From Shewanella olleyana (GTDB lineage: Bacteria > Pseudomonadota > Gammaproteobacteria > Enterobacterales > Shewanellaceae), in contig NZ_JAKILD010000014.1 in NCBI RefSeq assembly GCF_023283825.1, positions 1 through 64,000 of the forward strand: a stretch of DNA of 64,000 nucleotides, written 5' to 3'. The notes beneath the pieces are model-generated. The model searched no databases. It was not told the origin of the DNA and was given only the letters and a program-made list of their open reading frames with translations. Below, one piece after another: positions 19,356-28,822 of the stretch; the first letter of the stretch is position 1; every line of letters begins with the position of its first letter. The position numbers and the translations under genes were made by a program.

Positions 19356-19637
19356 TAGGGCGTGTTGATCTTTCAAGGTTGTTTTTGCAGCGAATTGTTG
19401 GCCATTTATACAAGGCAGAGACTTTGTGGTGTAGTTATTCTACATAAAAAGTCGATAACGCAGTAAAAATCGCCAACAAACGCTGCCCAAAGGGTTCGAC
19501 TAAAAGCGTTATACTCTTTGTTGGATGAATCTTTTTAAATAAAGAAGTGCTTAGATGACTAGGCATCAATTCATCCGCCTCAATTAAAAAACTTTTATCT
19601 CGAACAAAATTTAACCAACAAAGATCAATACGCCCTA
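19356..19637. mobile_element. MITE-like repeat, copy B (282 bp, inverted relative to copy A)
   Basis: It begins TAGGGCGTGTTGATCTTT and ends with the inverted form AAAGATCAATACGCCCTA. The interior is the reverse complement of copies A and C. A 94-codon reverse frame over it is non-coding in appearance. The right end lies 45 bp before the start of the TRIC gene, so the element may carry or displace that gene's promoter. Confidence 0.8.
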
Positions 19638-19681
19638 ATAAGGGTATTATCCACTTTACATATAAGCTTAAAGGAATAGCT

Positions 19682-20323
19682 ATGTTTATTTCGACCACTT
19701 TTATAGAGGTTATTACCATATTAGGTACGGCAGCTTTTTCTGCATCAGCAGTACTTGCTGCAAATGATAGAGAAATTGATTTATTTTCTATAATCGTTCT
19801 CGGAATTATAGCGGCAGTTGGCGGAGGAACAATCCGTGATTGTTTACTGGATACTCCAGTGTTTTGGGCAGAAGATATGTCCTACATTTATATCGCAAGC
19901 GCCTCCGCTATTGTCTGCTTTTATACCATTTCATTTTTGAAGAAAAAGTGGATAAGTGAGATATATCTCTATATAGATGCGATAGCGATAGCCATGTTTT
20001 GTATTCAAGGCACTGAAAAAGCCTGGGCGCTTGGTTTTGGTCTACCAGTAGCGCCGGTGATTCTAGGAACGATGACAGCCGTGGGCGGTGGAATTGTCCG
20101 TGACATTATACTGCAACGACCTTCACTTATCTTGTCAAAAGAACTCTATGCAATTCCAGTCTGTTTAGGAGCGATAATACATGCAGTTACACTTGCTTAT
20201 CTGCCTGATTATTCAGAGATAAGTGCATTGGCTGCGGCCTTTGTTATTATCTATTTACGCCACCTTTCAATACAAAAAAATCTAGTTGTCCCCAATTGGG
20301 CATTGCTCAACTTGAAGAAATAA
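19682..20323 (+). CDS. TRIC-family cation channel (UPF0126/YicG-like)
   Basis: A 213-residue membrane protein with seven predicted helices and an internal duplication: the two GGG-x-x-RD motifs GGGTIRDCLL and GGGIVRDIIL, as in prokaryotic TRIC channels. These form trimers that pass monovalent cations. AAAGGA lies before the ATG. The MITE-like repeat ends directly upstream. A weak hairpin with a T-run (about 20330-20360) follows the stop. Confidence 0.88.
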   Translation: MFISTTFIEVITILGTAAFSASAVLAANDREIDLFSIIVLGIIAAVGGGTIRDCLLDTPVFWAEDMSYIYIASASAIVCFYTISFLKKKWISEIYLYIDAIAIAMFCIQGTEKAWALGFGLPVAPVILGTMTAVGGGIVRDIILQRPSLILSKELYAIPVCLGAIIHAVTLAYLPDYSEISALAAAFVIIYLRHLSIQKNLVVPNWALLNLKK

Positions 20324-20522
20324 ACTGAATCGGAATCTCTCATTTATATGGGGGATTTTTTTGATTGTTTTTTGTGCTAGTGTACTTATTACAGTAATGT
20401 TTAGGTAATGTTCGTGTGCCTTAATTTAAGACACATTATGGACATAATACAGTTAATCAGTTTGGACAATTAATCGAAGCATCATCTGCTTATGGTTTTG
20501 ATGAACAGATCTTAGCTTCATG

Positions 20523-20595
20523 TTTTAAATACTAAATTTAAGTACTAAGTTTAAGTGCTAAGTTTAAGTGCTAAGTTTAAATACTAAGTTTAAAT
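20523..20595. repeat. 13-bp tandem repeat, about 5.5 copies
   Basis: Units of the form (A/G)CTAA(A/G)TTTAA(A/G)T repeat without gaps from 20531 to 20595, with a partial unit before. They lie directly upstream of the ABM-like gene, ending 13 bp before its ribosome site. A related array with the same GTTTAAGT core lies at 36109. Confidence 0.85.
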
Positions 20596-20621
20596 ACAAA
20601 TCGAATATGGAGGAGACAGTA

Positions 20622-20939
20622 ATGATGGATTTTCACTCTTACATGGTTATCACCGTTAAGCACCAAAAAGATTGTGATGTCGCTAAAACCTGGACAGAAA
20701 GACGCTGTATTGAAGAGGCTGCAGAGACTATTCCTGGCTTTAAATATGGAGAGATACTGGAAGACCCAAGTGAGCCATTACAAACTATTGTGCACTGCTG
20801 TTGGACTAATAAGTCGTCATATGAAGAGTGGTTAAGTAGCCCTGTGAGAGAAAAGCAGGAACAAGACCTCGCTGAATATGCGCCGGTATTAGAGTTCAGA
20901 AACATATTGCTTGATAGCAAACATTACGTTTCAGTTTAA
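20622..20939 (+). CDS. Antibiotic-biosynthesis-monooxygenase-like (dimeric alpha/beta barrel) protein
   Basis: A 105-residue cytoplasmic protein. The pattern SYMVITVKHQ, the central helix, and SYEEWLSSPVREKQEQDL fit the ABM/ferredoxin-like dimeric barrel fold. Such proteins are monooxygenases or small-molecule binding partners. It opens a probable operon: the amidohydrolase follows after 27 bp and the COG0523 GTPase 2 bp later. I set the start at ATG 20622, six bases after GGAGGAGA; the longer frame would run into the tandem repeat. Confidence 0.6.
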   Translation: MMDFHSYMVITVKHQKDCDVAKTWTERRCIEEAAETIPGFKYGEILEDPSEPLQTIVHCCWTNKSSYEEWLSSPVREKQEQDLAEYAPVLEFRNILLDSKHYVSV

Positions 20940-20966
20940 ATACGCTTAAATTAAGGGAATTATATT

Positions 20967-22628
20967 ATGAGCAAAAGTAAAGTGACTGTATTTACAGCCA
21001 AGAATATTCTTACTATGGATCCAGGACGCCCGGAGGTGGGTGCTGTAGCAGTGCTTGATGGAAAAGTGCTTTCTACAGGTAGTGTTGAGTCTATGTCACC
21101 TTGGTTATCCCAATATGACTGGGAACTTGACGAAACATTTGCAGATAAAGTGATTTTACCAGGTTTTATTGAGCCCCATTCCCATTGCTGGATGTCGGCC
21201 GGCTTTATGGCATTAGACTTTATTGGACCACTCCCTTGGCCTGGAAGAAACGGTATAAATAAACCCGTTGAAGATTGTGATGCCATTTTTGAGTATTTGC
21301 GTGAGGCCGATAAAAGAGAAAAAGATCCATTAAAACCTTTAGTCGCTTGGGGCTATGATGAAGCAAAACAGGGTGGAAACATAGATCGTGATGCACTTGA
21401 TCTCATTAACCCTACGAGGCCAATTTATATTATTTCTTGGGCACCACATCTGCTGTATATGAATTCAGCGGCTCTCTCACTGTCTAAAGTCCCAGAGAAA
21501 ACGCAAGACCCACATATTAAGTTTTATGAAGATGGACGATTAAAAGGCATCGTCACTGAACCTGAAGCGGTTAGTTTTGCAATAGCGCCTGTAATGCAAG
21601 AAATTTCGGATGCCAGTGGAGTCACAGGCCTTAAATTTATGGCGAGTATTGCAAATCGCGCCGGTGTTACAACGATTGCAGATTTGATGTTTGGCGTACT
21701 TGATTTTGATACTGAACTCGCTGACCATTCAGCGGCAACTGAAGATCCTAGTTTTCCCGTTCGGATGAGGTTAACACCCTATGCCGCGGCTTTAAATGCT
21801 AAGTTTGGTGATGACGCGCCGAAATTTATGGATACCCTCAAAGCAAAAGAAACCAATGAATTATTCTTTGGCGGAATTAAGTTTATGAGCGATGGTTCAT
21901 ATCCATTGATGGGGTCGTTGGTCGGTTTTCCAGGGTACTTAGATGGAACGAATGGTCAGCCTGGAGACAGTAACCTAGCCGAGTTGATGAAACCATTTTG
22001 GGAGGCAGGCTTACAATTACATTGTCACGCCAATGGCGATTTAGCTATAGACCTGACATTAGGTGCCTTAGAAACGTTACAAAAACAACATCCACGATTT
22101 GATCATCGCTTTACTGTCGAGCATTATGCAATGAGCAATCAAATGCAGGCGCGTAAATTAAAAAGCCTTGGCGGTATAGCCAGTGTTAATAACTATTTTT
22201 CACACTTCCGTAGTTTACTTCATCGAGATCATGCTTACGGTCCAGATCGCTCTGAAACCGTTGGGCGCTTAGGAACATTAGAAAAAGAAGGGGTTATTTT
22301 TGCGCTTCACTCTGACTACCCTCAAGTCGTAGTGCCAATGCTACCGCTTACAGCTGTATACGCAGCAGTAAATCGAGTCGCTGAAGATGGAAAAACCGTC
22401 GTCGCACCAGATGAGTGTATTGGCGTCGCTAGAGCACTTCGTGCTATCACAATTGATGCCGCATACATCCTAGGCTTAGAGACTAAATTAGGTAGTTTAG
22501 AGCAGGGCAAATTTGCAGACTTTACTGTGCTAGAACAAAACCCATTAGAAGTTGATCCTAAGAGTATTAAAGATATTCCAATCTGGGGAACCGTTAAAGG
22601 CGGGGAAAAATTTGAGGCCCAAGAGTAA
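20967..22628 (+). CDS. YtcJ-like amidohydrolase (amidohydrolase 3 family)
   Basis: A 553-residue metal-dependent hydrolase. It has the N-terminal HxH (H71, H73 in GFIEPHSHCW), the central LHCHANGD and HRFTVEHYAMS histidines, and the late ALHSDYP aspartate, all in the order of the YtcJ family. There is no signal peptide, so it should act in the cytoplasm on an amide, carbamate or N-acyl bond. The exact substrate is unknown. It is joined to a COG0523 metallochaperone 2 bp downstream, which suggests that protein may load its metal. Confidence 0.85.
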   Translation: MSKSKVTVFTAKNILTMDPGRPEVGAVAVLDGKVLSTGSVESMSPWLSQYDWELDETFADKVILPGFIEPHSHCWMSAGFMALDFIGPLPWPGRNGINKPVEDCDAIFEYLREADKREKDPLKPLVAWGYDEAKQGGNIDRDALDLINPTRPIYIISWAPHLLYMNSAALSLSKVPEKTQDPHIKFYEDGRLKGIVTEPEAVSFAIAPVMQEISDASGVTGLKFMASIANRAGVTTIADLMFGVLDFDTELADHSAATEDPSFPVRMRLTPYAAALNAKFGDDAPKFMDTLKAKETNELFFGGIKFMSDGSYPLMGSLVGFPGYLDGTNGQPGDSNLAELMKPFWEAGLQLHCHANGDLAIDLTLGALETLQKQHPRFDHRFTVEHYAMSNQMQARKLKSLGGIASVNNYFSHFRSLLHRDHAYGPDRSETVGRLGTLEKEGVIFALHSDYPQVVVPMLPLTAVYAAVNRVAEDGKTVVAPDECIGVARALRAITIDAAYILGLETKLGSLEQGKFADFTVLEQNPLEVDPKSIKDIPIWGTVKGGEKFEAQE

Positions 22629-22630
22629 AT

Positions 22631-23698
22631 ATGAAGCAATCGAATGACAAGCCTTCTGCTTTGAATCATTTGGACAATGATATTCAAACAAAAACAGAAG
22701 AAAGTCGTCGTGCTTTATCTGGTATGTTGTTTGCCACCCTCGCTATGCGAGGGCGGCAAACGACCGTCGCTGATAAATCACTTCCTTTAACAATTTTAAG
22801 TGGTTTTCTAGGCTCAGGTAAAACAACGACGCTAAATAATTTACTCACCACTGATCATGGTATTAAGCTTGCTGTGTTAGTTAATGATTTCGGGCGTATT
22901 AATATCGACTCGGCGTTGATTGAGTCTAAAACCGATGACATGATAAGTTTGACTAATGGTTGTGCATGCTGCGCGGTTTCTGGTGACTTAACAAAAACAC
23001 TCATTGAACTCACTGAACGCAAAGAAGTTCCTGAGGCGATTATCATAGAAGCCAGTGGTATTGCAGATCCTAACGGGATTGCACAGGTTGCCCTTTCTAA
23101 TCCAGCAATATATTTGGACGGTATTATTACTGTGCTGGATGCTGAAAATCTGGTGTCACAGACTTCATCTGATCACACTTCAGGAACGGTTATCCGTCAG
23201 ATACAGGCTGCTGATATTCTTTTGCTTAATAAGCTTGATATCGTTAACAGCCAGGTTCGCACTCAAATACTTGAATACCTTGAACAGCACTTTGCACAAA
23301 AAGTGATAATAGAAAGTTTATTTGGTGAAGTACCTATATCTGCACTTTTGGGGCAGTCAAAAAGTCCCAAGGTTAAATACTTTCCTATTGAAGGTAGTCA
23401 TCATGCTGATAAATTTGAAAGTGTAAGCTTTAATGTTAAACAGCCTCTGGACAGAAATAAGCTCAATTTGTTATTTGATGCTCTCCCGCCCAAAATTATC
23501 CGTGCAAAAGGAGTGTTACTTTTGTCTGATAATGTTAACAATCGAGTCGCTTATCAACGCGTGGGTGGAAGATGGAGTTATTCAGATATGGGAGCGTGGA
23601 TTAATGATGACGCTGAATCCAATATTGTTTTTATTGCACCTAAAGGTTCTGTTGAATTACTTGAGCTCGAATCTAAATTAATGGCGTGTTGTGTTTAA
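22631..23698 (+). CDS. COG0523 (CobW/YeiR-like) GTPase, putative metallochaperone A
   Basis: A 355-residue G3E GTPase. Walker A is GFLGSGKT (58-65), the metal-binding CxCC is C111-A-C113-C114, and an NKLD guanine motif is present. The C-terminal CobW_C domain follows. COG0523 proteins deliver zinc or cobalt to client enzymes using GTP. This one has an unusual N-terminal extension of about 50 residues before the GTPase core. It is the last gene of the operon with the ABM-like protein and the YtcJ-like amidohydrolase, its likely client. Confidence 0.88.
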   Translation: MKQSNDKPSALNHLDNDIQTKTEESRRALSGMLFATLAMRGRQTTVADKSLPLTILSGFLGSGKTTTLNNLLTTDHGIKLAVLVNDFGRINIDSALIESKTDDMISLTNGCACCAVSGDLTKTLIELTERKEVPEAIIIEASGIADPNGIAQVALSNPAIYLDGIITVLDAENLVSQTSSDHTSGTVIRQIQAADILLLNKLDIVNSQVRTQILEYLEQHFAQKVIIESLFGEVPISALLGQSKSPKVKYFPIEGSHHADKFESVSFNVKQPLDRNKLNLLFDALPPKIIRAKGVLLLSDNVNNRVAYQRVGGRWSYSDMGAWINDDAESNIVFIAPKGSVELLELESKLMACCV

Positions 23699-24070
23699 AA
23701 CTTAATGCTACTTTTAGCCGTAATTATCTGAATTATGGCATTATTTATATTTTACATGAATCACGTAGTTGCAATTTATTGATAAGACTTTGTAATTACA
23801 AACTAGTTTAGGCGAACTAAATATCCAAACAGTGAAGGGGAATAAGATTCTCCTTTATCTGCCATTTTATGTTGACCTCTTGATACTTTGTCATTGTTTA
23901 TGATGTTATTTAAACTAAGCTAGCGCGATTTGACGATGATATTAAATTCTTGCTTTATTGATTGTTATTTTTTCATTTTGATATTTTAAATAGCATATTA
24001 AAAATATGCAGTGACCAATTTGTATTGATCACTGCATAGGTTTTATATGTTTATTAAATGAGAACTCAGG
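23699..24070. other. Convergent intergenic region with hairpin
   Basis: 372 bp, AT-rich, no supported gene. TGCAGTGA (24008-24015) pairs with TCACTGCA (24029-24036); on the reverse strand it is followed by TATTTTTAATA, so it is a likely terminator for the reverse gene at 24071-24919. Confidence 0.5.
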
Positions 24071-24919
24071 CTAGCCGAAGAAAAAGCCGATTCTAAATAA
24101 TGCAGTATGATCATATTGTTCTTGCTTATATTCCCCAGAGCTTATTAGAGGGCCTGTAAAGGTCATAGAAACAATGACTTTTCTATTGGCAATCATTTTG
24201 CCAATTGTGATATCGTAGGGTATGTAGTAATCGCCGGATTGCTTATTTGGGTTTTTAACGCCATCATCAAAATTTACTTTCCAATCAGCATTTCCCCAAA
24301 GTGTGAGTACCTCAAAGTATTTCCAAGGTAAATTGAAGTTAACTGTTGGTAACAGTCTTAACTCATTGACAGAATCGAAGGTTAACTGTCCAGCGCTATC
24401 AAATTCTTCTTCACCTCTCCAATATCGAAACAGCGGAATAAAAGCGGACCCTTTATGCTCTGCGCCAAAAGGACTTATTGGTATCGAAGTACCAAATGTA
24501 GGTATCCAGGTAGTTTTTTCTCTGCCTAAAGTCCCTCCACCAATATTCGCGCTGATCCCGGCCCCCCAATCATACTTTTTTGCAAACGAGAGCTCTTTTG
24601 GGGCAATCCAAATCGCTTGAGTATACACCCCTGCTTGGCTGAACGAGTTTTCATCAGGTACGTTGACAAAGGGAACATCAATACGAAAATAGGCAATACC
24701 ATTATCATCTAATGATATCGGAGCATCTGCTCTCAATGTAGTAATATTATTGCTGCTGTTATTACCACCACTATTGTATTCAGCACGAAGATCAAATCTT
24801 GTGAGTGGCTGAGTCGCATCTTGACCTGTATTATTTTCTGTTTCAGCCATTGCTGCATGTGGAACGCTGCTGAGCAAGACTGAGCTTGCCAATAATATAA
24901 ATCCCTTCTTAATCATCAT
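24071..24919 (-). CDS. Outer-membrane beta-barrel-like protein, 282 aa
   Basis: The protein has a signal peptide (KKGFILLASSVLLSSVPHAAMA) and alternating beta-strand pattern ending FRIGFFFG, as expected for a small outer-membrane barrel. It lacks Cys. It resembles the meta-pathway phenol/transporter-like barrels only in general style, and I cannot name it. It lies 25 bp after the amidohydrolase gene on the same strand, with AGGATT before ATG 24919, so the two form an operon. It may let the hydrolase's substrate or product cross the outer membrane. Confidence 0.65.
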   Translation of the reverse strand: MMIKKGFILLASSVLLSSVPHAAMAETENNTGQDATQPLTRFDLRAEYNSGGNNSSNNITTLRADAPISLDDNGIAYFRIDVPFVNVPDENSFSQAGVYTQAIWIAPKELSFAKKYDWGAGISANIGGGTLGREKTTWIPTFGTSIPISPFGAEHKGSAFIPLFRYWRGEEEFDSAGQLTFDSVNELRLLPTVNFNLPWKYFEVLTLWGNADWKVNFDDGVKNPNKQSGDYYIPYDITIGKMIANRKVIVSMTFTGPLISSGEYKQEQYDHTALFRIGFFFG

Positions 24920-24944
24920 TAGAATCCTTTAATTGATTAGATAG

Positions 24945-26294
24945 TTATTGTTCAATAGTGTCTTTATAAATGACGCCATCTTTCATGATTATTTTCAAGT
25001 TTTCACGTTTAGTGATGGCTGATAAGTCCTGTAATGGATTTCCTTTTACGAGTAACAAGTCCGCTAAAGCGCCATTTTTTACCACGCCTAAATCTCCAGG
25101 ATATGGATTACGAGGGCCCGATAGTTTTAATAACTCTCCGCCATTACCGGTAGACATTTTAAGAATTTCGTAGGGAGTAAACCAGTTTAATAGGCGCTCC
25201 ATTTGCTCTACTTGTTTGCTTACACCAATGCCTTTGCCTGGGCTGATGAATATATCAGTACCATGAACTACTTTGAGTTTTGACAGTTTCTTTATCTCTT
25301 CATACACCCCGCCAGTTCCTTTACACACCATGGCCTCTTTTTCATTTTGAGCGGGTGTTAAGTTTGGCGAACTACATTCGGTAAATGGCTGAATACTTAG
25401 CCAGATACCTTCTTTTTCCATACGTCTTAATGTTTTTCTGTCAAGAAGTTGCCCGTGTTCCACCACTTTTATTCCACCGTCTATAGCTTGATTGACAGCA
25501 TCGGAAGTATAACCATGAACCGTTACGTAGGTACCCCAGTTCTTTGCCGCTGTTGTAGCTGCTTGGATTTCCTCAAGAGTAAACTGTGTGGTGTCCAGAG
25601 GATCTACAGGCCCACTGACTGAACCACCAACAGCTAATTTTATTTGCGATGCCCCAAGGCGAAGTTGCTCTCGAACAGCGGCTAACATTTTAGGAACCCC
25701 ATCTACTAAAAGGCTATTGCCTGTCATGTCAGTGACTGGTACCGCTCCTCCAAGCATTGGGTTCTTTTGGTTAAATGCTCGAAAATCTGCATGACCACTT
25801 GTTTGAGATATCATTGCACCAGAAGCATATATACGGGGCCCCATTACAGAACCTTCATCAATGGCACGTTTAAGGCTAAATACCTCCCCTGACATATCTC
25901 TTGTCGAGGTAACACCGTTCATCAACATATCCTCAGCCATAACTGCAGATTGAATTGATTGATAGCCAGGTAAGCCCATTAGTACATCAGAAAAAGTGAC
26001 TCCTGATAATGCTAAGTGAGAATGACCTTCAATGATCCCAGGCATTAATGTATGTCCTGAACCGTCGATAACTCGAGTCATATTATTAGAAAGGTTTTCT
26101 GTAGAAATCGATGTGATTTTATTACCTGTAACTAACACATTTGTCTTTCTAATGAGTTCATCATTTACCCCATCAAAAACATCAACATTGGTAAATAAAA
26201 TGGTGTTTTCCGAGGGTGTGTCTTGGGCTAATACCGAGGAGCAAAAGCTACTTACGTATAACAACGTAGAAATCGCGATGCATTTTTTTAACAT
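24945..26294 (-). CDS. Exported imidazolonepropionase-like amidohydrolase, paralog 1
   Basis: A 449-residue enzyme with a signal peptide (CIAISTLLYVSSFCSSVLA-QDT). The metal ligands are in order: H91 and H93 (EGHSHLA), the carboxy-Lys segment SQIKLAVGG, VHGYTSDA, VEHGQLL and the Asp in VVHGTDIF. The family includes periplasmic carboxypeptidase/prolidase-type amidohydrolases (Sgx9260, Cc2672) and ochratoxinase-like enzymes. It would act in the periplasm on peptide-like or N-acyl amino acid bonds. It is paralogous to the gene at 38177-39505. It starts the operon with the barrel protein and is divergent from the pseudo-esterase gene. Confidence 0.85.
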   Translation of the reverse strand: MLKKCIAISTLLYVSSFCSSVLAQDTPSENTILFTNVDVFDGVNDELIRKTNVLVTGNKITSISTENLSNNMTRVIDGSGHTLMPGIIEGHSHLALSGVTFSDVLMGLPGYQSIQSAVMAEDMLMNGVTSTRDMSGEVFSLKRAIDEGSVMGPRIYASGAMISQTSGHADFRAFNQKNPMLGGAVPVTDMTGNSLLVDGVPKMLAAVREQLRLGASQIKLAVGGSVSGPVDPLDTTQFTLEEIQAATTAAKNWGTYVTVHGYTSDAVNQAIDGGIKVVEHGQLLDRKTLRRMEKEGIWLSIQPFTECSSPNLTPAQNEKEAMVCKGTGGVYEEIKKLSKLKVVHGTDIFISPGKGIGVSKQVEQMERLLNWFTPYEILKMSTGNGGELLKLSGPRNPYPGDLGVVKNGALADLLLVKGNPLQDLSAITKRENLKIIMKDGVIYKDTIEQ

Positions 26295-26584
26295 TCCGTG
26301 TCTCCATTTTAGTATTTTGTTAAATTGTTTTATTGATGAAAATCCGTAAAAATTAACTTAATGTTTTTTTGTTTTTAAAATCAGGCGCTTGTAGCTTATT
26401 CGGTAGTCACTCCTAACTCGCCTTAGAATAAGTATACAATTAAAATATGATTTTTTTGTTAATACTTAGTGTTATTGGTTGAGTGGGCCTGCCTTTGATA
26501 CTAGAATATAAAGTAATTAATTTCACTATTAGTGTGTGAAATCATTAGTTTTATATTAGTCATATCTTTTGAATGGAGCTCTAT

Positions 26585-28717
26585 ATGAAGATAAAATTAC
26601 TGCGGTTCTACATTTTGATAGTGCCATTTGCTTTATTGATAGGGTGTTCCAAATCTGACTCTGAATTAGCTTTTACTCCCGATCCCAATCCAGAAACACC
26701 AAACGAAGAAGAAGTGGTTGTCCAAGCTGGAGATGTCACATTACTGGTAAAATCTGAACCGGTTACTGTGGAACTGTTAAATAATTTAGACGACGGAAGC
26801 GACGTAACGACTGCAACTCATTATGTTGAAGTTATTAAGGGGGTTCCCTATGCCTATGCTGGTGAAGAGTTTATTGATTCCTCCGAATATTACGGCGAGC
26901 CTGCTCGGTTTAAGCACAGCGCAGTATTGCCCTTCGAGTTATTGGCTAATGAAACTAATTTTGATGCAACAGAGTTCGCGGATAAATGCGTTCAACCTAA
27001 TTTAACCGATAATATGTCTGAAAATTGCCTAAATTTAAATATTTGGCGACCAGCTGGTACCACTGATGATGCTGACTTACCTGTTTATGTATACATTCAC
27101 GGCGGTGCATTTGAATCTGGTTCAGGGCAAGAAGCGAATATCATTCCTGATGTTGTCGTTGCACAAAGTATTTCAGACGCTGGGTTAAATATCCGCACGG
27201 AACCCTTTATAGCCATAACCTTTAATTATCGATTAGGCTTATTAGGCAGTCTATGGCAAGAGGATAATGGTGATACAAAGGGGGGGAATTTTGGCGTCGG
27301 AGATCAAAAAAGAGCGCTTGAATGGGTCAATCAATACATTTCATTATTTGGTGGCAATCCGGACAATGTGACTGTGTTTGGTCAAGGAGCTGGCGCGACA
27401 TCTATTCACTATTTACAGCAAACCCCTGATATTTTGGTTGATCTCGAAGGAGAAGATGATATTGCGGGTAAGTATTTTTCTAAATCAATCATGCAAAGTA
27501 CGCCATATGGCGTGGGTTCTCGTTCATATGAATTAGCTGAAGATACCTATGCAACGATTTATGATTATGCCCAGGAATCCTATCCAGATAAAGACATTCA
27601 ATCTCTTAGTATTGATGAACTTTTAGATATTCAACAAAAAGTTAAAAATCAAATTTCAGGGCGCTTATTTGGCTTACCTGATGGCGTCATCGAAGATATT
27701 ATTGCTGATATTATTGAAAGCTTAGAAAATGGTGATAGCACCACTGCTTTGATCGCAAAATTATCACTAAAATATGCTTCAACGCTATTGGCTATTGAGC
27801 CGCGCAGTAAACTTACCGCATTTCAGCCCTACCTTGAGTCTCATACAGAATGTATTGATCAAGGCTTCTTTGGTTGTAAAGAGGAAGCGAATTACAAAGG
27901 TTATCATGTTGTTGAACAGGCCGTAGATACGCAATTAAAAGTGCCTTCAGTGGTAGGTTTTAATAGTGAAGACTCAAACTCTTTCACCGCAGCCCTAAAG
28001 TTAGTGTTTATTATTAATATTGAACTCTTGGATGGGATCAAGTTAATCGATGTGGTGTTGCAGCTTTTAGGTGACAGTGACGACATTCGAGATTTACCTC
28101 AAATTCCAGACATTCCAGCTTACATGTTGTTATCGAGCATTATGTATGCGGATTACTTGTCGGATTCTCCGCTAAATTATGCTGATTTTTCTCCCGCTTT
28201 AGATGATACCAATTTATCTGGTATTACTGAAAATATGGGTAAATTTAACGATTTAAATAACCAACTTATTTATAAGTGCGCCGCTAGGGATATTGCCAAA
28301 CAAAACTCATCTGAAAGTTTAGCCTCGTTATATCATTTTGATTATAAAGCAGGATTTAATACTAACGTTGTGGATGATTCGATTTTTGGCACTATAGGAA
28401 ATTTAAGTTGTTTTTCTGGTGTGCCTTGTAATGAAGCAGAATTACCGTTTGTGTTTAATCGAAAATATAACAGTAACGGTAACGAAATCGCGCCCACAGC
28501 CACAGATACCCAATTAATGGCGACAATTTCGAGACTGTGGTTCACTGACAAGTTATTTGAAGACAATACTTATAATAATGATATAGATAACGTTCTAATG
28601 ATAAAGCGTAATGACTCAGATGTTGGGGTTGTAGAAAGGCTTGATGGTTGGGATTTGGTCATGAATGCAGGTATTGATGAAAATACCATGAACGGTATTT
28701 GCGAAGCAATTTACTAA
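26585..28717 (+). CDS. Type-B carboxylesterase-like lipoprotein lacking catalytic Ser and His
   Basis: A 710-residue lipoprotein with lipobox LIGC (C21). Carboxylesterase/cholinesterase blocks are clear: SENCLNLNIW, the oxyanion-hole HGGAF (182-186), NYRLGLLG and DQKRALEWV. But the nucleophile elbow, normally GESAG, reads GQGAG (266-270), so position 268 is Gly instead of Ser. Near the C-terminus the HGxELP motif reads NEAELPFVF, with Asn616 in place of His. It is therefore probably a non-catalytic, binding or adhesion-like pseudo-esterase. The start is ATG 26585, with GGAG six bases upstream. Confidence 0.82.
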   Translation: MKIKLLRFYILIVPFALLIGCSKSDSELAFTPDPNPETPNEEEVVVQAGDVTLLVKSEPVTVELLNNLDDGSDVTTATHYVEVIKGVPYAYAGEEFIDSSEYYGEPARFKHSAVLPFELLANETNFDATEFADKCVQPNLTDNMSENCLNLNIWRPAGTTDDADLPVYVYIHGGAFESGSGQEANIIPDVVVAQSISDAGLNIRTEPFIAITFNYRLGLLGSLWQEDNGDTKGGNFGVGDQKRALEWVNQYISLFGGNPDNVTVFGQGAGATSIHYLQQTPDILVDLEGEDDIAGKYFSKSIMQSTPYGVGSRSYELAEDTYATIYDYAQESYPDKDIQSLSIDELLDIQQKVKNQISGRLFGLPDGVIEDIIADIIESLENGDSTTALIAKLSLKYASTLLAIEPRSKLTAFQPYLESHTECIDQGFFGCKEEANYKGYHVVEQAVDTQLKVPSVVGFNSEDSNSFTAALKLVFIINIELLDGIKLIDVVLQLLGDSDDIRDLPQIPDIPAYMLLSSIMYADYLSDSPLNYADFSPALDDTNLSGITENMGKFNDLNNQLIYKCAARDIAKQNSSESLASLYHFDYKAGFNTNVVDDSIFGTIGNLSCFSGVPCNEAELPFVFNRKYNSNGNEIAPTATDTQLMATISRLWFTDKLFEDNTYNNDIDNVLMIKRNDSDVGVVERLDGWDLVMNAGIDENTMNGICEAIY

Positions 28718-28822
28718 AACCATTTACTAAAGCAATGATGAAATGATTTTTGAGTAATTCATTTATTAAAAAGTGGATTACTTCATTGGCTCAACAATTA
28801 AGAGCTAGAGAGAGGGAACGGT

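Noticed and set aside
19435-19719. 94-codon reverse frame over MITE copy B
   Set aside because: It runs across the repeat end and into the TRIC gene, with no ribosome site or family resemblance.
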